DNA of 64,000 nucleotides. Origin: Micavibrio_A sp041655955. Lineage in GTDB: Bacteria > Pseudomonadota > Alphaproteobacteria > Micavibrionales > Micavibrionaceae. Shown piece after piece: positions 25,854 to 33,890 of this stretch. The stretch is taken from contig JBBAEN010000001.1 in NCBI GenBank assembly GCA_041655955.1, forward strand, positions 620,001 through 684,000, in the 5' to 3' direction. Numbering within the stretch: the stretch's first letter is position 1; every line of letters begins with the position of its first letter. A program made the position numbers and the translations under genes. The notes under the pieces are model-generated. The model did not search any database. It was not told the origin of the DNA and saw only the letters and a program-made list of their open reading frames with translations.

Positions 25854-27413
25854 ATGTTTGACTCATTGAGCGACAAACTCGGCACCATCTTCACCTCCCT
25901 GCGCGGCAAAACCCGTCTGGGCGAGGAAGACGTCAACGCCGCCGCCCGCGAGATCCGCGTGGCGCTGCTCGAAGCCGACGTCGCCCTCCCCGTCGTCAAG
26001 GATTTCATCGAAACGATCAAGGCAAGGGCCGTCGGGCAGGACGTCATCAAATCGGTGACGCCCGCGCAGCAGGTCGTCAAGATCGTCCATGACGCGCTCG
26101 TCGAAATGCTCGGCGCGGAAAGCGCGGATCTGGCCTTTGGCGCGGCCCCGTCCGTTTACCTTATGGCCGGCTTGCAGGGGTCGGGAAAAACGACCTCGAC
26201 CGCGAAGATCGCGCATTTCCTTGAAAGCAAGGCGCGCAAGAAAGTTTTGATGGCCTCCCTCGACACGTCCCGCCCCGCGGCGCAGGAACAGCTTGCGATC
26301 CTCGGCGAACAAACGGGCGTCGCGGCGCTGGAGATTATCGCCGGCCAAACGCCCGTCCAGATTACGGAGCGCGCGCTGAAAGAAGCGCGGCTTGGCGGTT
26401 ATGACGTCTTGATGCTGGACACGGCGGGCCGCCTCGCCATCGACGAAGCGCTGATGGATGAAGTCGCCGCCATTTCGGCAATCGCCTCGCCCGTTGAAAC
26501 ATTGCTCGTCGTCGATGCGATGACGGGGCAGGACGCGGTCAATGTCGCCAAGGCATTCGATGAAAAGATCGGCGTCACCGGAATCGTCCTGACAAGGATT
26601 GACGGGGACGCGCGCGGCGGCGCGGCGCTTTCGATGCGCGCCGTTACGGGCAAGCCCATCAAGCTTTTGGGGACGGGCGAGAAATGGGACGCGCTGGAGC
26701 CGTTCCATCCCGACCGGATCGCGGGCCGCATTCTCGGCATGGGCGACGTCGTGTCTTTGGTGGAGCGCGCCGCCGAAGCGGTCGATGCCGAAGACGCCGA
26801 GCGCATGGCCGCGAAATTCAACGAAGGCAAATTCGATTTCAACGACCTGCTTTCGCAATTCCGCCAGATGAGCAAGATGGGCGGCATCGGCGCGCTCGTG
26901 AAAATGCTCCCCGGCCTCGGCAAGATGGCGGCGCAGCTTGAAGGCAAGGCCGATGAAAAAACGATGAAGCGGCAGGAAGCCATCATCCTTTCCATGACTT
27001 TGGAAGAGCGCGCGAAACCGCAACTGCTCAACGCTTCCCGCCGCCGCCGCATCGCCGCGGGATCGGGGACGAACGTGCAGGACGTCAACAAGCTGTGCAA
27101 ACAGCAGGCCGATATGCAGACCATGATGAAGCGCATGAAGAAAATGGGCATGGGCAAAATGATGGGCATGATGAAAGGCGTCATGGGCGACCGCGACGCG
27201 GCGCTGCTCGACGAATCCATGGAAGAAGAAATTGCCGCGGGGAAGCTGCCCGATCTCGGCCCCAACCCGTTCGCGGGCGCCATGCCGAAAGGTCTGTCAG
27301 GGCTTGGCAATATGGGCGGCATGGGCGGCGGACTCCCCGGCCTCGGCGGCATGCCGCCAATGGGGGCCTTCCCCGCCCGCGGCGGCACGAAGAAGAATCG
27401 CAAAAAACGATAA
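25854..27413 (+). CDS. ffh: Signal recognition particle protein Ffh
   Basis: Ffh binds 4.5S RNA and signal sequences and works with FtsY. At 519 residues it is slightly long. The N domain starts at MFDSLSDKLGTIF. GTPase motifs are GLQGSGKTTSTAKIA, DTSRPAAQEQL, DTAGRLAID and TRIDGDARGGAA. The methionine-rich M domain contains GTNVQDVNKL and a Met/Lys stretch MKRMKKMGMGKMMGM. The tail is Gly/Met/Pro-rich and ends in a basic patch. The ATG at 25854 matches the family start and has only a weak GGA upstream. It heads the ffh-rpsP-rimM-trmD-rplS series. Confidence 0.96.
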   Translation: MFDSLSDKLGTIFTSLRGKTRLGEEDVNAAAREIRVALLEADVALPVVKDFIETIKARAVGQDVIKSVTPAQQVVKIVHDALVEMLGAESADLAFGAAPSVYLMAGLQGSGKTTSTAKIAHFLESKARKKVLMASLDTSRPAAQEQLAILGEQTGVAALEIIAGQTPVQITERALKEARLGGYDVLMLDTAGRLAIDEALMDEVAAISAIASPVETLLVVDAMTGQDAVNVAKAFDEKIGVTGIVLTRIDGDARGGAALSMRAVTGKPIKLLGTGEKWDALEPFHPDRIAGRILGMGDVVSLVERAAEAVDAEDAERMAAKFNEGKFDFNDLLSQFRQMSKMGGIGALVKMLPGLGKMAAQLEGKADEKTMKRQEAIILSMTLEERAKPQLLNASRRRRIAAGSGTNVQDVNKLCKQQADMQTMMKRMKKMGMGKMMGMMKGVMGDRDAALLDESMEEEIAAGKLPDLGPNPFAGAMPKGLSGLGNMGGMGGGLPGLGGMPPMGAFPARGGTKKNRKKR

Positions 27414-27464
27414 CAGGAAACAAAACCAGACTTTTTAAATTCGATTAAACAAAGGAGAACTAAA

Positions 27465-27968
27465 ATGGCACTAGCAATCAGACTAACCCGCGGAGGCCGT
27501 AAAAACCGCCCGCATTATTCCGTCGTCGTCGCGGATAAACGTTCCCCGCGCGATGGCCGCTTCATCGAGAAGCTCGGCTCCTATAACCCGCTTCTGGCGA
27601 AAGACGACGCGAACCGCGTGACGCTGAACGCCGAGCGCATCAAGCACTGGCTGGATCAGGGCGCGCTGCCTTCCGACCGCGTCGCGATCTTCCTCGGCAA
27701 GGCGGGCATAGCCCCGATGCCGGCACAAAAGAACAACCCGAAAAAAGCGGAGCAGTCGGAAAAAACGAAACTGCGCCTTGCTGAAAAAGCGCAAAAACAA
27801 CAGGCCGCCGCAGAAGCCGCAGAACAGGCGAAAGCCGAAGCCGAGGCCGCCGCGAAAGCAGCCGCCGAAGCTCCCGCAGAGGCTCCTGCCGAAGAGGCTC
27901 CTGCTGAAGAAGCGCCCGCCGAAGAGGCCGCAGCAGAGCAGCCTGCCGAAGAAGCAAAAGCCGAGTAA
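27465..27968 (+). CDS. rpsP: 30S ribosomal protein S16 with Ala/Glu-rich extension
   Basis: Residues 1 to about 85 are a normal S16 (MALAIRLTRGGRKNRPHYSVV, GSYNPLL, WLDQGALPSDRV). The remaining 80 or so residues are a charged low-complexity tail: Lys/Gln first, then Ala/Glu with APAEE repeats. S16 is usually 80-110 residues, though alphaproteobacterial S16 often has a shorter tail of this type. AAAGGAGAA precedes the ATG. A strong terminator follows, partly separating it from rimM and trmD. Confidence 0.96.
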   Translation: MALAIRLTRGGRKNRPHYSVVVADKRSPRDGRFIEKLGSYNPLLAKDDANRVTLNAERIKHWLDQGALPSDRVAIFLGKAGIAPMPAQKNNPKKAEQSEKTKLRLAEKAQKQQAAAEAAEQAKAEAEAAAKAAAEAPAEAPAEEAPAEEAPAEEAAAEQPAEEAKAE

Positions 27969-27979
27969 GGCAACAACAA

Positions 27980-28018
27980 AACACCCCCGCCATCATTCTG
28001 CGGGGGTGTTTTTCTTTT
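27980..28018 (+). terminator. Intrinsic terminator of rpsP
   Basis: A perfect 11-bp stem (AACACCCCCGC / GCGGGGGTGTT) with a 9-base loop is followed by TTTTTCTTTT. Confidence 0.92.
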
Positions 28019-28049
28019 CAAGTCCCTTGCATAAACGGGCAATTACCTG

Positions 28050-29018
28050 ATGGACATCCATTCATTCTACGCGCTTACCGGCTTCCTTCTGGCGGCCTAT
28101 TCCGTGATCGGCAACGATTCCGTCCAGACGCTCGGAACATTCATTGCCTCGAACAACCGGTTTTTCCGCTGGTATTATCTTTGGGGCGCGGCAACCGCCG
28201 TGATGGCCGCGGTCTTGTCCTATGCCTGGTTTTTCCATGGCGGCGATATTTCCTTCGGGCGGCTGGAGCGCATCCCGCCTGTGCGGGTGGAGTGGTATCA
28301 CGCGGCGGCGCCCGCCATCCTTATCCTTTTAACCGTCATCGGCATTCCGGTTTCGACGACCTTCCTCGTCCTGTCCGCCTTCGCCTCTACGGTCGTTCTG
28401 GAAAGCATGCTTGTCAAAAGTGCGCTGGGCTATGTGCTGTCCGCCGCCGTCGCCTATATTTTCTGGATGGTGCTGGCGCATTTCCTCAACGAAAAAAAGA
28501 ACAAGGTCAAACGCGGACACCGCCCCTATTGGCGCACGCTGCAATGGCTTTCGACGGGGTTGTTATGGAGCGCGTGGCTCGCGCAGGATATGGCGAATAT
28601 CGCGGTCTTCCTGCCGCGCCAGCTTGAGCCTTTGCATTTTATCGGCGTGCTGGCCGTGCTGTCTTTCTGGCTCGCCGTTATCTTCCGCACCCATGGCGGG
28701 AAGATCCAGAACGTGATCCTCGAAAAAACCGGATCGCGCTTTATCCGCTCCGCCACCATCATCGACTTTGTCTATGCCGCGATGCTGTGGTATTTCATGA
28801 AGATGAACAATATCCCGATGTCAACGACATGGGTTTTTGTCGGGCTTTTATGCGGGCGCGAGCTTGCCATCGCGACGGTGCATCGCGCGGACTATAAGTT
28901 CAAATATGTCTTCCCGATCATCGGGCGCGACTTTTTGAAAATGATGATAGGGCTTGGCGTGTCGGTGACGATGGTTCTGGTTATCCATTACCTTATCGCC
29001 CCGGCCTCCGGCCATTAA
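28050..29018 (+). CDS. PiT-like inorganic phosphate transporter family protein
   Basis: A 322-residue inner-membrane protein with about eight to nine hydrophobic segments. It keeps PiT (PHO4) family marks in divergent form: an N-terminal GNDSVQTLGT in place of the usual GxNDxAN, a later QDMANIAV, and two STT motifs (IPVSTTF, IPMSTTW) in place of PVSTTH. It is shorter than typical PiT proteins. Phosphate transport is likely but another oxyanion is possible. There is no clear ribosome site. It sits between rpsP and rimM, where most genomes have no gene. Confidence 0.8.
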   Translation: MDIHSFYALTGFLLAAYSVIGNDSVQTLGTFIASNNRFFRWYYLWGAATAVMAAVLSYAWFFHGGDISFGRLERIPPVRVEWYHAAAPAILILLTVIGIPVSTTFLVLSAFASTVVLESMLVKSALGYVLSAAVAYIFWMVLAHFLNEKKNKVKRGHRPYWRTLQWLSTGLLWSAWLAQDMANIAVFLPRQLEPLHFIGVLAVLSFWLAVIFRTHGGKIQNVILEKTGSRFIRSATIIDFVYAAMLWYFMKMNNIPMSTTWVFVGLLCGRELAIATVHRADYKFKYVFPIIGRDFLKMMIGLGVSVTMVLVIHYLIAPASGH

Positions 29019-29027
29019 GGTGAAGAG

Positions 29028-29534
29028 ATGAGCGAAGAAAAACGCATCCTGATAGCGGAAATCGCAACGGCCCACGGCATCAAGGGCCATGTGAAGCTGC
29101 GCCCTTTCGTGGAGGATCAAACGCTCCTCGAACACGCGGCGCTCTATACGGAAGAGGAAGGCGGAAAGGCGATCCGCTTCAAGCTCAAAGGCCCGTTAAA
29201 AGATTGCTGGATAGCGGAAGTCGAGGGCGTCGCCGACCGCAACGCGGCGGAGCTTTTGCGCGGCACGCAAATCTATATCGGCCGCGCTGAACTCCCCCAG
29301 GCGGACGAGGGAGAATATTATATCGAAGACCTCAAGGGCCTGCGCGTCCTTGACGAACAAGGCGCGGAATTGGGGACGATCAATGCCGTGCAAAATTTCG
29401 GGGCCTCCGACCTTATCGACATACGGCCCGTCCATGGCGGCGAGCATTTCTACCTGCCCTTTACGGATGAAATCGTGCTGGAGGTCGATCAGGAGGCAGG
29501 GACGATCACGGTTCGCCCGCCGGAAACAGTCTAG
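29028..29534 (+). CDS. rimM: Ribosome maturation factor RimM
   Basis: A 168-residue 16S rRNA processing factor acting on the 30S head domain with S19. The N-terminal RimM beta-barrel (IAEIATAHGIKGHVKLRPF) and the C-terminal PRC-barrel (EYYIEDLKGLRVLDEQGAELG) are both complete. AAGGTGAAGAG precedes the ATG, nine bases after the transporter stop, suggesting cotranscription with it. Confidence 0.95.
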   Translation: MSEEKRILIAEIATAHGIKGHVKLRPFVEDQTLLEHAALYTEEEGGKAIRFKLKGPLKDCWIAEVEGVADRNAAELLRGTQIYIGRAELPQADEGEYYIEDLKGLRVLDEQGAELGTINAVQNFGASDLIDIRPVHGGEHFYLPFTDEIVLEVDQEAGTITVRPPETV

Positions 29535-29623
29535 CGCAAAACCGCCCCGCCCTTAAACCGCCCCGCCCTTTGCGGGAACAGTTTCATCTGGACAGCATGC
29601 GCCGCGGCCATTAGAAACCGGAT

Positions 29624-30478
29624 ATGGGTTTTCACATCAATCTTTTGACGCTGTTTCCGGAAATGTTTCCGGGCTCGCTGGGGCAATCGCTCGCGGGGCG
29701 GGCGCTGGAGCGCGGCGACTGGTCTTACAGCGCCGTCCAGATCCGCGACTTCGCGCAAGACAAGCACCAGACGGTGGACGACACGCCTTTCGGCGGCGGC
29801 GCGGGCATGGTCATGCGCGCCGATGTCATTGAACGCGCCCTGCTCTCCCTCTCCCCCCGCCAGACAGGCCCGCACCGGCCCGAAGCGTCCGCAGCACCCG
29901 AAGCGTCCGCAGCGCCCGAAGGCAGCGCGGCGGCGGATGGCAGTCAGGGCGCGGCCCCAAATGCGGGCAAGGGGGAAAGCGCCCCGGATGCCGTCCCCGG
30001 CGGCGCCCCCGCCCCCAGAAGAATCTATATGTCCCCGCGCGGGCGGGTTCTTGATCAATCCCTCGTGCGGGAGCTGGCCGCGGCGGCGGAACTCACCATC
30101 CTGTGCGGGCGCTATGAAGGCGTCGATCAGCGGGTTCTGGACGTCCACGGATTCGAGGAAATCAGCATCGGCGATTATGTGCTGTCCGGCGGGGAGCCTG
30201 CCGCGCTTATCCTGATGGATGCCTGTATCCGCCTCCTCCCCGGCGTCATGGGGAACGAGCAAACCGCTGGAGAAGAAAGCTTTTCCGGCGCGGAGGGGCT
30301 TTTGGAATACCCCCATTACACCCGCCCCGCCGACTGGGTGGCCGCGGACGGCGCGCTTTATACGGTGCCGAACGTGCTGAAATCCGGCAACCACGCGGAA
30401 ATCCGCAAATGGCGGGACGCGCAAAGCCGCGCCCTCACCGCCGCACGCAGGCCGGATTTACTCGAAAAAAAGCGATAA
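29624..30478 (+). CDS. trmD: tRNA (guanine-37-N1) methyltransferase TrmD with an insertion
   Basis: TrmD makes m1G37, which prevents +1 frameshifting. Trefoil-knot SAM-binding features are intact: LTLFPEMFPG, DDTPFGGGAGMVM, IYMSPRGR, CGRYEGVDQRV, SIGDYVLSGGEPAA and the C-terminal LEYPHYTRP. Between residues 76 and 129, before IYMSP, where the family has about ten residues, there is a long Ala/Pro/Gly/Ser segment with PEASAA repeats. The C-terminus is comparatively short. It lies downstream of rimM and upstream of rplS. Confidence 0.94.
   Translation: MGFHINLLTLFPEMFPGSLGQSLAGRALERGDWSYSAVQIRDFAQDKHQTVDDTPFGGGAGMVMRADVIERALLSLSPRQTGPHRPEASAAPEASAAPEGSAAADGSQGAAPNAGKGESAPDAVPGGAPAPRRIYMSPRGRVLDQSLVRELAAAAELTILCGRYEGVDQRVLDVHGFEEISIGDYVLSGGEPAALILMDACIRLLPGVMGNEQTAGEESFSGAEGLLEYPHYTRPADWVAADGALYTVPNVLKSGNHAEIRKWRDAQSRALTAARRPDLLEKKR
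29849..30010 (+). repeat. Low-complexity repeat insertion within trmD
   Basis: The DNA contains tandem CCCGAAGCGTCCGCAGCA units (18 bases, PEASAA) followed by GC-rich Ala/Gly/Pro codons. It is in frame and encodes the insertion in TrmD. Confidence 0.75.
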
Positions 30479-30555
30479 ATCCCTTGCGTTTTCGGGGCCT
30501 ATCGGTTAGAAAACGGCCAACTAACAACGCAAAAAACAACATATAGGAGCCTCAA

Positions 30556-31143
30556 ATGGCTAATACGCTTCAAAAATTCGAAGCCCGTCAGGTCGAAAAA
30601 CTCGGCGCGGGCAAGAATATCCCGACATTTTCCCCCGGCGACACGGTACGCGTGAACGTCCGCATTAAAGAAGGCGCCCGTGAGCGCGTTCAGGCTTATG
30701 AGGGCCTGTGCATCGCCCGTTTCGGCAGCGAATCCAATATCAATGCGAGCTTTACGGTGCGTAAAATCAGCCTCGGCGAAGGCGTTGAGCGCGTATTCCC
30801 GCTCTTCTCCCCTTCCATCGAATCCATCGAACTCGTCCGCCGCGGTGATGTCCGCCGCGCGAAACTCTATTATCTGCGCGACCGCCGCGGTAAATCCGCG
30901 CGTATTGCGGAACGTACCACGGGCCACGGCATGGATATCGAGGCAACCGAGGACGACAACCTGACGAAGACGCAAAGACAGGCGAAGAAGAAAGAGGCAA
31001 AAGCAGCCTCCCGCGCCGAAGCCCGCAAAGGCCACGAAGCCAAAGCGCAGGCAAAAGCCGACGCGAAAGCCGCCGAAGCCAAAGCCGCAGCGGATGCAGC
31101 AGCAGCCGAAGCAGCCGCCGCCGAAAACACGCAAGCCGAATAA
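30556..31143 (+). CDS. rplS: 50S ribosomal protein L19 with Ala/Lys-rich extension
   Basis: Residues 1 to about 120 are a standard L19 (FSPGDTVRVNVRIKEG, FPLFSPSIESIELVRRGDVRRAKLYYLRDRRGKSARI). The final 75 residues are a Lys/Ala helix-like tail ending in polyalanine with glutamates. L19 is normally 115-130 residues. ATAGGAG lies eight bases before the ATG, and a strong terminator follows. Confidence 0.96.
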   Translation: MANTLQKFEARQVEKLGAGKNIPTFSPGDTVRVNVRIKEGARERVQAYEGLCIARFGSESNINASFTVRKISLGEGVERVFPLFSPSIESIELVRRGDVRRAKLYYLRDRRGKSARIAERTTGHGMDIEATEDDNLTKTQRQAKKKEAKAASRAEARKGHEAKAQAKADAKAAEAKAAADAAAAEAAAAENTQAE

Positions 31144-31168
31144 TTCATCCGGCCCTGCGGGACAGTAT

Positions 31169-31199
31169 AAAACGCGGCCTATGCGGGCCGCGTTTTTTT
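31169..31199 (+). terminator. Intrinsic terminator of rplS
   Basis: An 11-bp stem (AAAACGCGGCC / GGCCGCGTTTT) with a 6-base loop is followed by T residues. Confidence 0.9.
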
Positions 31200-31270
31200 C
31201 GTTTTATACGGGGAGGAAGCCGCATAAACCTTATCTTTTTTATCTTTTGGACGGCCTGTTTCCGGCGGGG

Positions 31271-31378
31271 CTATCTCTTGACGGCGACGAAACCGCCGAC
31301 CGTGCCATTGCCGTGGAAAACAGGTTCGACAACCTTGTTTCCCTTTTCATCCGTATAGGTTCCGGCGAATCTTGTCAT
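31271..31378 (-). CDS. 35-residue microprotein
   Basis: A short frame starting MTRFAGTYTDEKGNK and ending GGFVAVKR. A strong AGGAG lies nine bases before the ATG and overlaps the stop of the gene above it, so the two are probably translationally coupled. The sequence reads as beta-strand plus turn (TYTDEKGNKVVEPVFHGNG). No family recognised. Confidence 0.6.
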   Translation of the reverse strand: MTRFAGTYTDEKGNKVVEPVFHGNGTVGGFVAVKR

Positions 31379-31390
31379 ATCTTGTTTCTC

Positions 31391-31717
31391 CTAATTAAGT
31401 TGCCCTTCGCCTTGCGCCAAGGCCACGATTTTGATGGGGGCGTGGAGCGCAATCGGCTTGCCGCCCGCCCCAAGGCCAAGCAACCGCGCCTTGATTTTGA
31501 AAAGATGCTCCATCTCTTCGATGCCCAGCTCACCCGGGATCGACCCGATATAGTGATAGGCGTTCTGGAAGATAATGCCGATGCTCCGGCTCTCTATATC
31601 AAGGAGAACCGTTTCACTGCGGACATAGGACGGATCGTCTTCGAAGAAGATGTCCAGCCCGCCGTCCTGATAGCGGACACCGGCCTTAACATTCTGGTTT
31701 TCCAGTATAATCGACAT
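31391..31717 (-). CDS. Hypothetical protein
   Basis: A 108-residue soluble protein starting MSIILENQNVKAGVRYQDGG. It alternates strands and helices (IGIIFQNAYHYIGSIPGELG, EEMEHLFKIKARLLGLG). AAAGGCG lies before the ATG. The stop (TAG) falls 12 bases before the 35-residue microprotein, forming a two-gene unit divergent from leuC. Function unknown. Confidence 0.72.
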   Translation of the reverse strand: MSIILENQNVKAGVRYQDGGLDIFFEDDPSYVRSETVLLDIESRSIGIIFQNAYHYIGSIPGELGIEEMEHLFKIKARLLGLGAGGKPIALHAPIKIVALAQGEGQLN

Positions 31718-31896
31718 TGCATTCGCCTTTATTGTTGCGTTGCAGTAATTCTAACGCAAAACTGGTTACGAAAGTTCTAATGAAAATAATTATTTTGCCG
31801 CATTTGCGAAAAAGCGGGGGGAAGCAGGCATAAGGCCCTGCTCCACGCCGCCATGCCCGCCTGGTGCGGTTCTGGCGAAAATCTGCGGCCCGTCCC

Positions 31897-31926
31897 TTGA
31901 TTTTGCGCGGCCCCAGCCCGTATATA
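31897..31926 (+). promoter_or_regulatory. Candidate leuC promoter
   Basis: TTGATT and TATATA are separated by 18 bases and lie 28 bases before the leuC ATG. I see no leader peptide rich in leucine codons, so classical attenuation is not indicated. Confidence 0.5.
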
Positions 31927-31953
31927 AGAAAGAGAAGCCCTATAGGAAAAATC

Positions 31954-33360
31954 ATGACCAAGCCACGCACCCTCTTCCAGAAAATCTGGGACGACCATGT
32001 CATCGAGCGCTCGGAGGACGGAACCTGCCTGATTTATATCGACAGGCACCTTGTCCACGAAGTCACCTCGCCGCAGGCTTTCGAGGGGCTGCGCATGGCC
32101 GGAAGACAGGTGCGCAAACCCGAAGCAACGCTCGCCGTATGCGACCACAACGTCCCGACCGGCGATCGCGACCGCCCGATCGAGGATCCCGAATCGCGGC
32201 TTCAGGTCGAAACGCTTTCGGAAAATTGCGAAGAATTCGGCATCCGCCTCTTCGACATGAAGGATAAGCGGCAGGGCATCGTCCATATTATCGGCCCTGA
32301 ACAGGGATTCACCCAGCCCGGCATGACGATCGTCTGCGGCGATTCCCACACATCGACCCACGGCGCGTTCGGCGCGCTCGCCTTCGGCATCGGGACGAGC
32401 GAGGTGGAGCATGTGCTGGCGACGCAAACCCTTATCCAAAGGCCGGCGAAATCCATGCGGATTACGGTGGACGGGACGCTCGGCCCCGGCGTTTATGCCA
32501 AGGATATGATCCTCGCCATCATCGGCGAAATCGGCACGGCGGGCGGCACGGGCCATGTCATCGAATATGCGGGCGAAGCGGTGCGCGCCCTGTCGATGGA
32601 AGGCCGCATGACCATGTGCAATATGTCGATCGAAGGCGGCGCGCGCGCGGGCATGGTGGCGCCGGATGACACGACCTTCCGTTACCTGAAAGGCCGCCCG
32701 ATGGCGCCGAAGGAAGAATTATGGGACAAGGCCGTCCAATATTGGCGCGGCCTCGCAAGCGACGAAGGCGCGGCCTATGACCGCGAAATAACGCTCCGCG
32801 CCGAAGACATCGCGCCGACCGTGACATGGGGGACAACGCCCGAAGACGTTCTCCCCATCACGGGCATAGTCCCTTCGCCTTCGGATTTCAGCGATCCGGC
32901 AAAACAGGATTCCGTCCGCCGGATGCTGGATTATATGGGCCTGACGGAAGGCGCGAAGCTGACCGACATCGCCATCGACAAGGTCTTTATCGGATCTTGC
33001 ACCAATGCGCGGATCGAGGATCTGCGCGAGGTCGCAAAAATCGTTGGCAACAGGAAAGTAGCGGCAGGCATTTATGCGATGGTCGTCCCCGGCTCCGGCC
33101 TCGTCAAGGCAATGGCCGAAGAGGAAGGCATTGCGGATATTCTTATCAAGGCGGGGTTTGACTGGCGCGAGGCCGGATGCTCCATGTGCCTTGCGATGAA
33201 TGCCGACCGCTTGCAACCGGGCGAACGCTGCGCCTCCACCTCGAACCGCAACTTTGAAGGCCGTCAGGGGCGCGGCGGGCGCACCCATCTTATGTCCCCC
33301 GCCATGGCGGCGGCGGCGGCAATCACGGGCAGGCTTACGGATGTGCGCGAGCTTGCCTGA
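31954..33360 (+). CDS. leuC: 3-isopropylmalate dehydratase large subunit
   Basis: LeuC and LeuD isomerise 2-isopropylmalate to 3-isopropylmalate in leucine synthesis. This is a 468-residue aconitase-family subunit. The [4Fe-4S] cysteines lie in GSCTNARIEDLR and in GCSMCLAMN. Substrate-loop motifs CGDSHTSTHGAFGALAFGIGTSEVEHV and SNRNFEGRQGRGGRTHLMSP are present. AGGAA six bases before the ATG at 31954 fixes the start; sequence upstream in frame is not family-like. An HD-domain gene separates it from leuD. Confidence 0.97.
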   Translation: MTKPRTLFQKIWDDHVIERSEDGTCLIYIDRHLVHEVTSPQAFEGLRMAGRQVRKPEATLAVCDHNVPTGDRDRPIEDPESRLQVETLSENCEEFGIRLFDMKDKRQGIVHIIGPEQGFTQPGMTIVCGDSHTSTHGAFGALAFGIGTSEVEHVLATQTLIQRPAKSMRITVDGTLGPGVYAKDMILAIIGEIGTAGGTGHVIEYAGEAVRALSMEGRMTMCNMSIEGGARAGMVAPDDTTFRYLKGRPMAPKEELWDKAVQYWRGLASDEGAAYDREITLRAEDIAPTVTWGTTPEDVLPITGIVPSPSDFSDPAKQDSVRRMLDYMGLTEGAKLTDIAIDKVFIGSCTNARIEDLREVAKIVGNRKVAAGIYAMVVPGSGLVKAMAEEEGIADILIKAGFDWREAGCSMCLAMNADRLQPGERCASTSNRNFEGRQGRGGRTHLMSPAMAAAAAITGRLTDVRELA

Positions 33361-33452
33361 CAAAAGAAAACGCCCATAAAAGGACGCGTTAAAACAGCGC
33401 ACCGGCAAAAGGCGCAACGCCCAAAAGACGCGCCCGCAAAAACGAAGACAAC

Positions 33453-33487
33453 ACCCCTTTCCAAAACCATGGAAAGGGGTTTGCCTT
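33453..33487. terminator. Intrinsic terminator after leuC
   Basis: A perfect 10-bp stem (ACCCCTTTCC / GGAAAGGGGT) with an 8-base loop and a short T-rich tail. It lies between leuC and a convergent microprotein gene and may serve both. Confidence 0.65.
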
Positions 33488-33512
33488 GTTCAGGACAAAA
33501 TAAAACAGCGTC

Positions 33513-33635
33513 CTAGCGCTGCTTCATATTGTCGCTGTTCTGACGACCCTGTTGGCCCTGATTTTGCGTACCGGCTTTTTTCTGTTGTTGCTGGTTATCG
33601 CGATCCTGGTTCGGATTGTTTTTATGGTCGGCCAT
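33513..33635 (-). CDS. Gln/Asn-rich 40-residue microprotein
   Basis: A short frame starting MADHKNNPNQDRDNQQQQ and ending NMKQR, with almost no hydrophobic residues, so it is surely disordered. AGGAGA lies six bases before the ATG, which makes translation credible despite the size. It lies between leuC and the HD-domain gene on the opposite strand. Small Gln/Asn-rich proteins are often stress- or desiccation-linked, but nothing here shows that. Confidence 0.6.
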   Translation of the reverse strand: MADHKNNPNQDRDNQQQQKKAGTQNQGQQGRQNSDNMKQR

Positions 33636-33890
33636 GATAGTTCTCCTTTGGTTTGGTTAATGACGGATGAAATATCCTTCACTCCATATCAACCACCTGA
33701 AAGCTTCCCGGTTCCTTCTATGCAGAAAAGATTTTATCCGTTTGAAAAAGCGGAGTCACCGCGGCTGCAATTTCAATAACACAACCATTGGCGGCATTTT
33801 TAATTTGGCAGCATGCAAAAATTTTGATTTAAGGGAACCTTAAACAGGCACAGCTATTCTTAACTATGCCCATGATAGAATTAGATTTAT

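Noticed and set aside
25863..27023. Long minus-strand open frame inside ffh
   Set aside because: Antisense to clear SRP GTPase motifs; the translation is Arg/Asp-rich, an artefact of GC-rich third codon positions.
27840..27968. Possible fusion partner at the rpsP 3' end
   Set aside because: The extra sequence is simple Ala/Glu/Pro repetition, not a second folded domain.
33552..33779. Plus-strand 75-codon frame with a hydrophobic start
   Set aside because: Antisense to the Gln/Asn-rich microprotein, which has a strong ribosome site; the plus frame has none.
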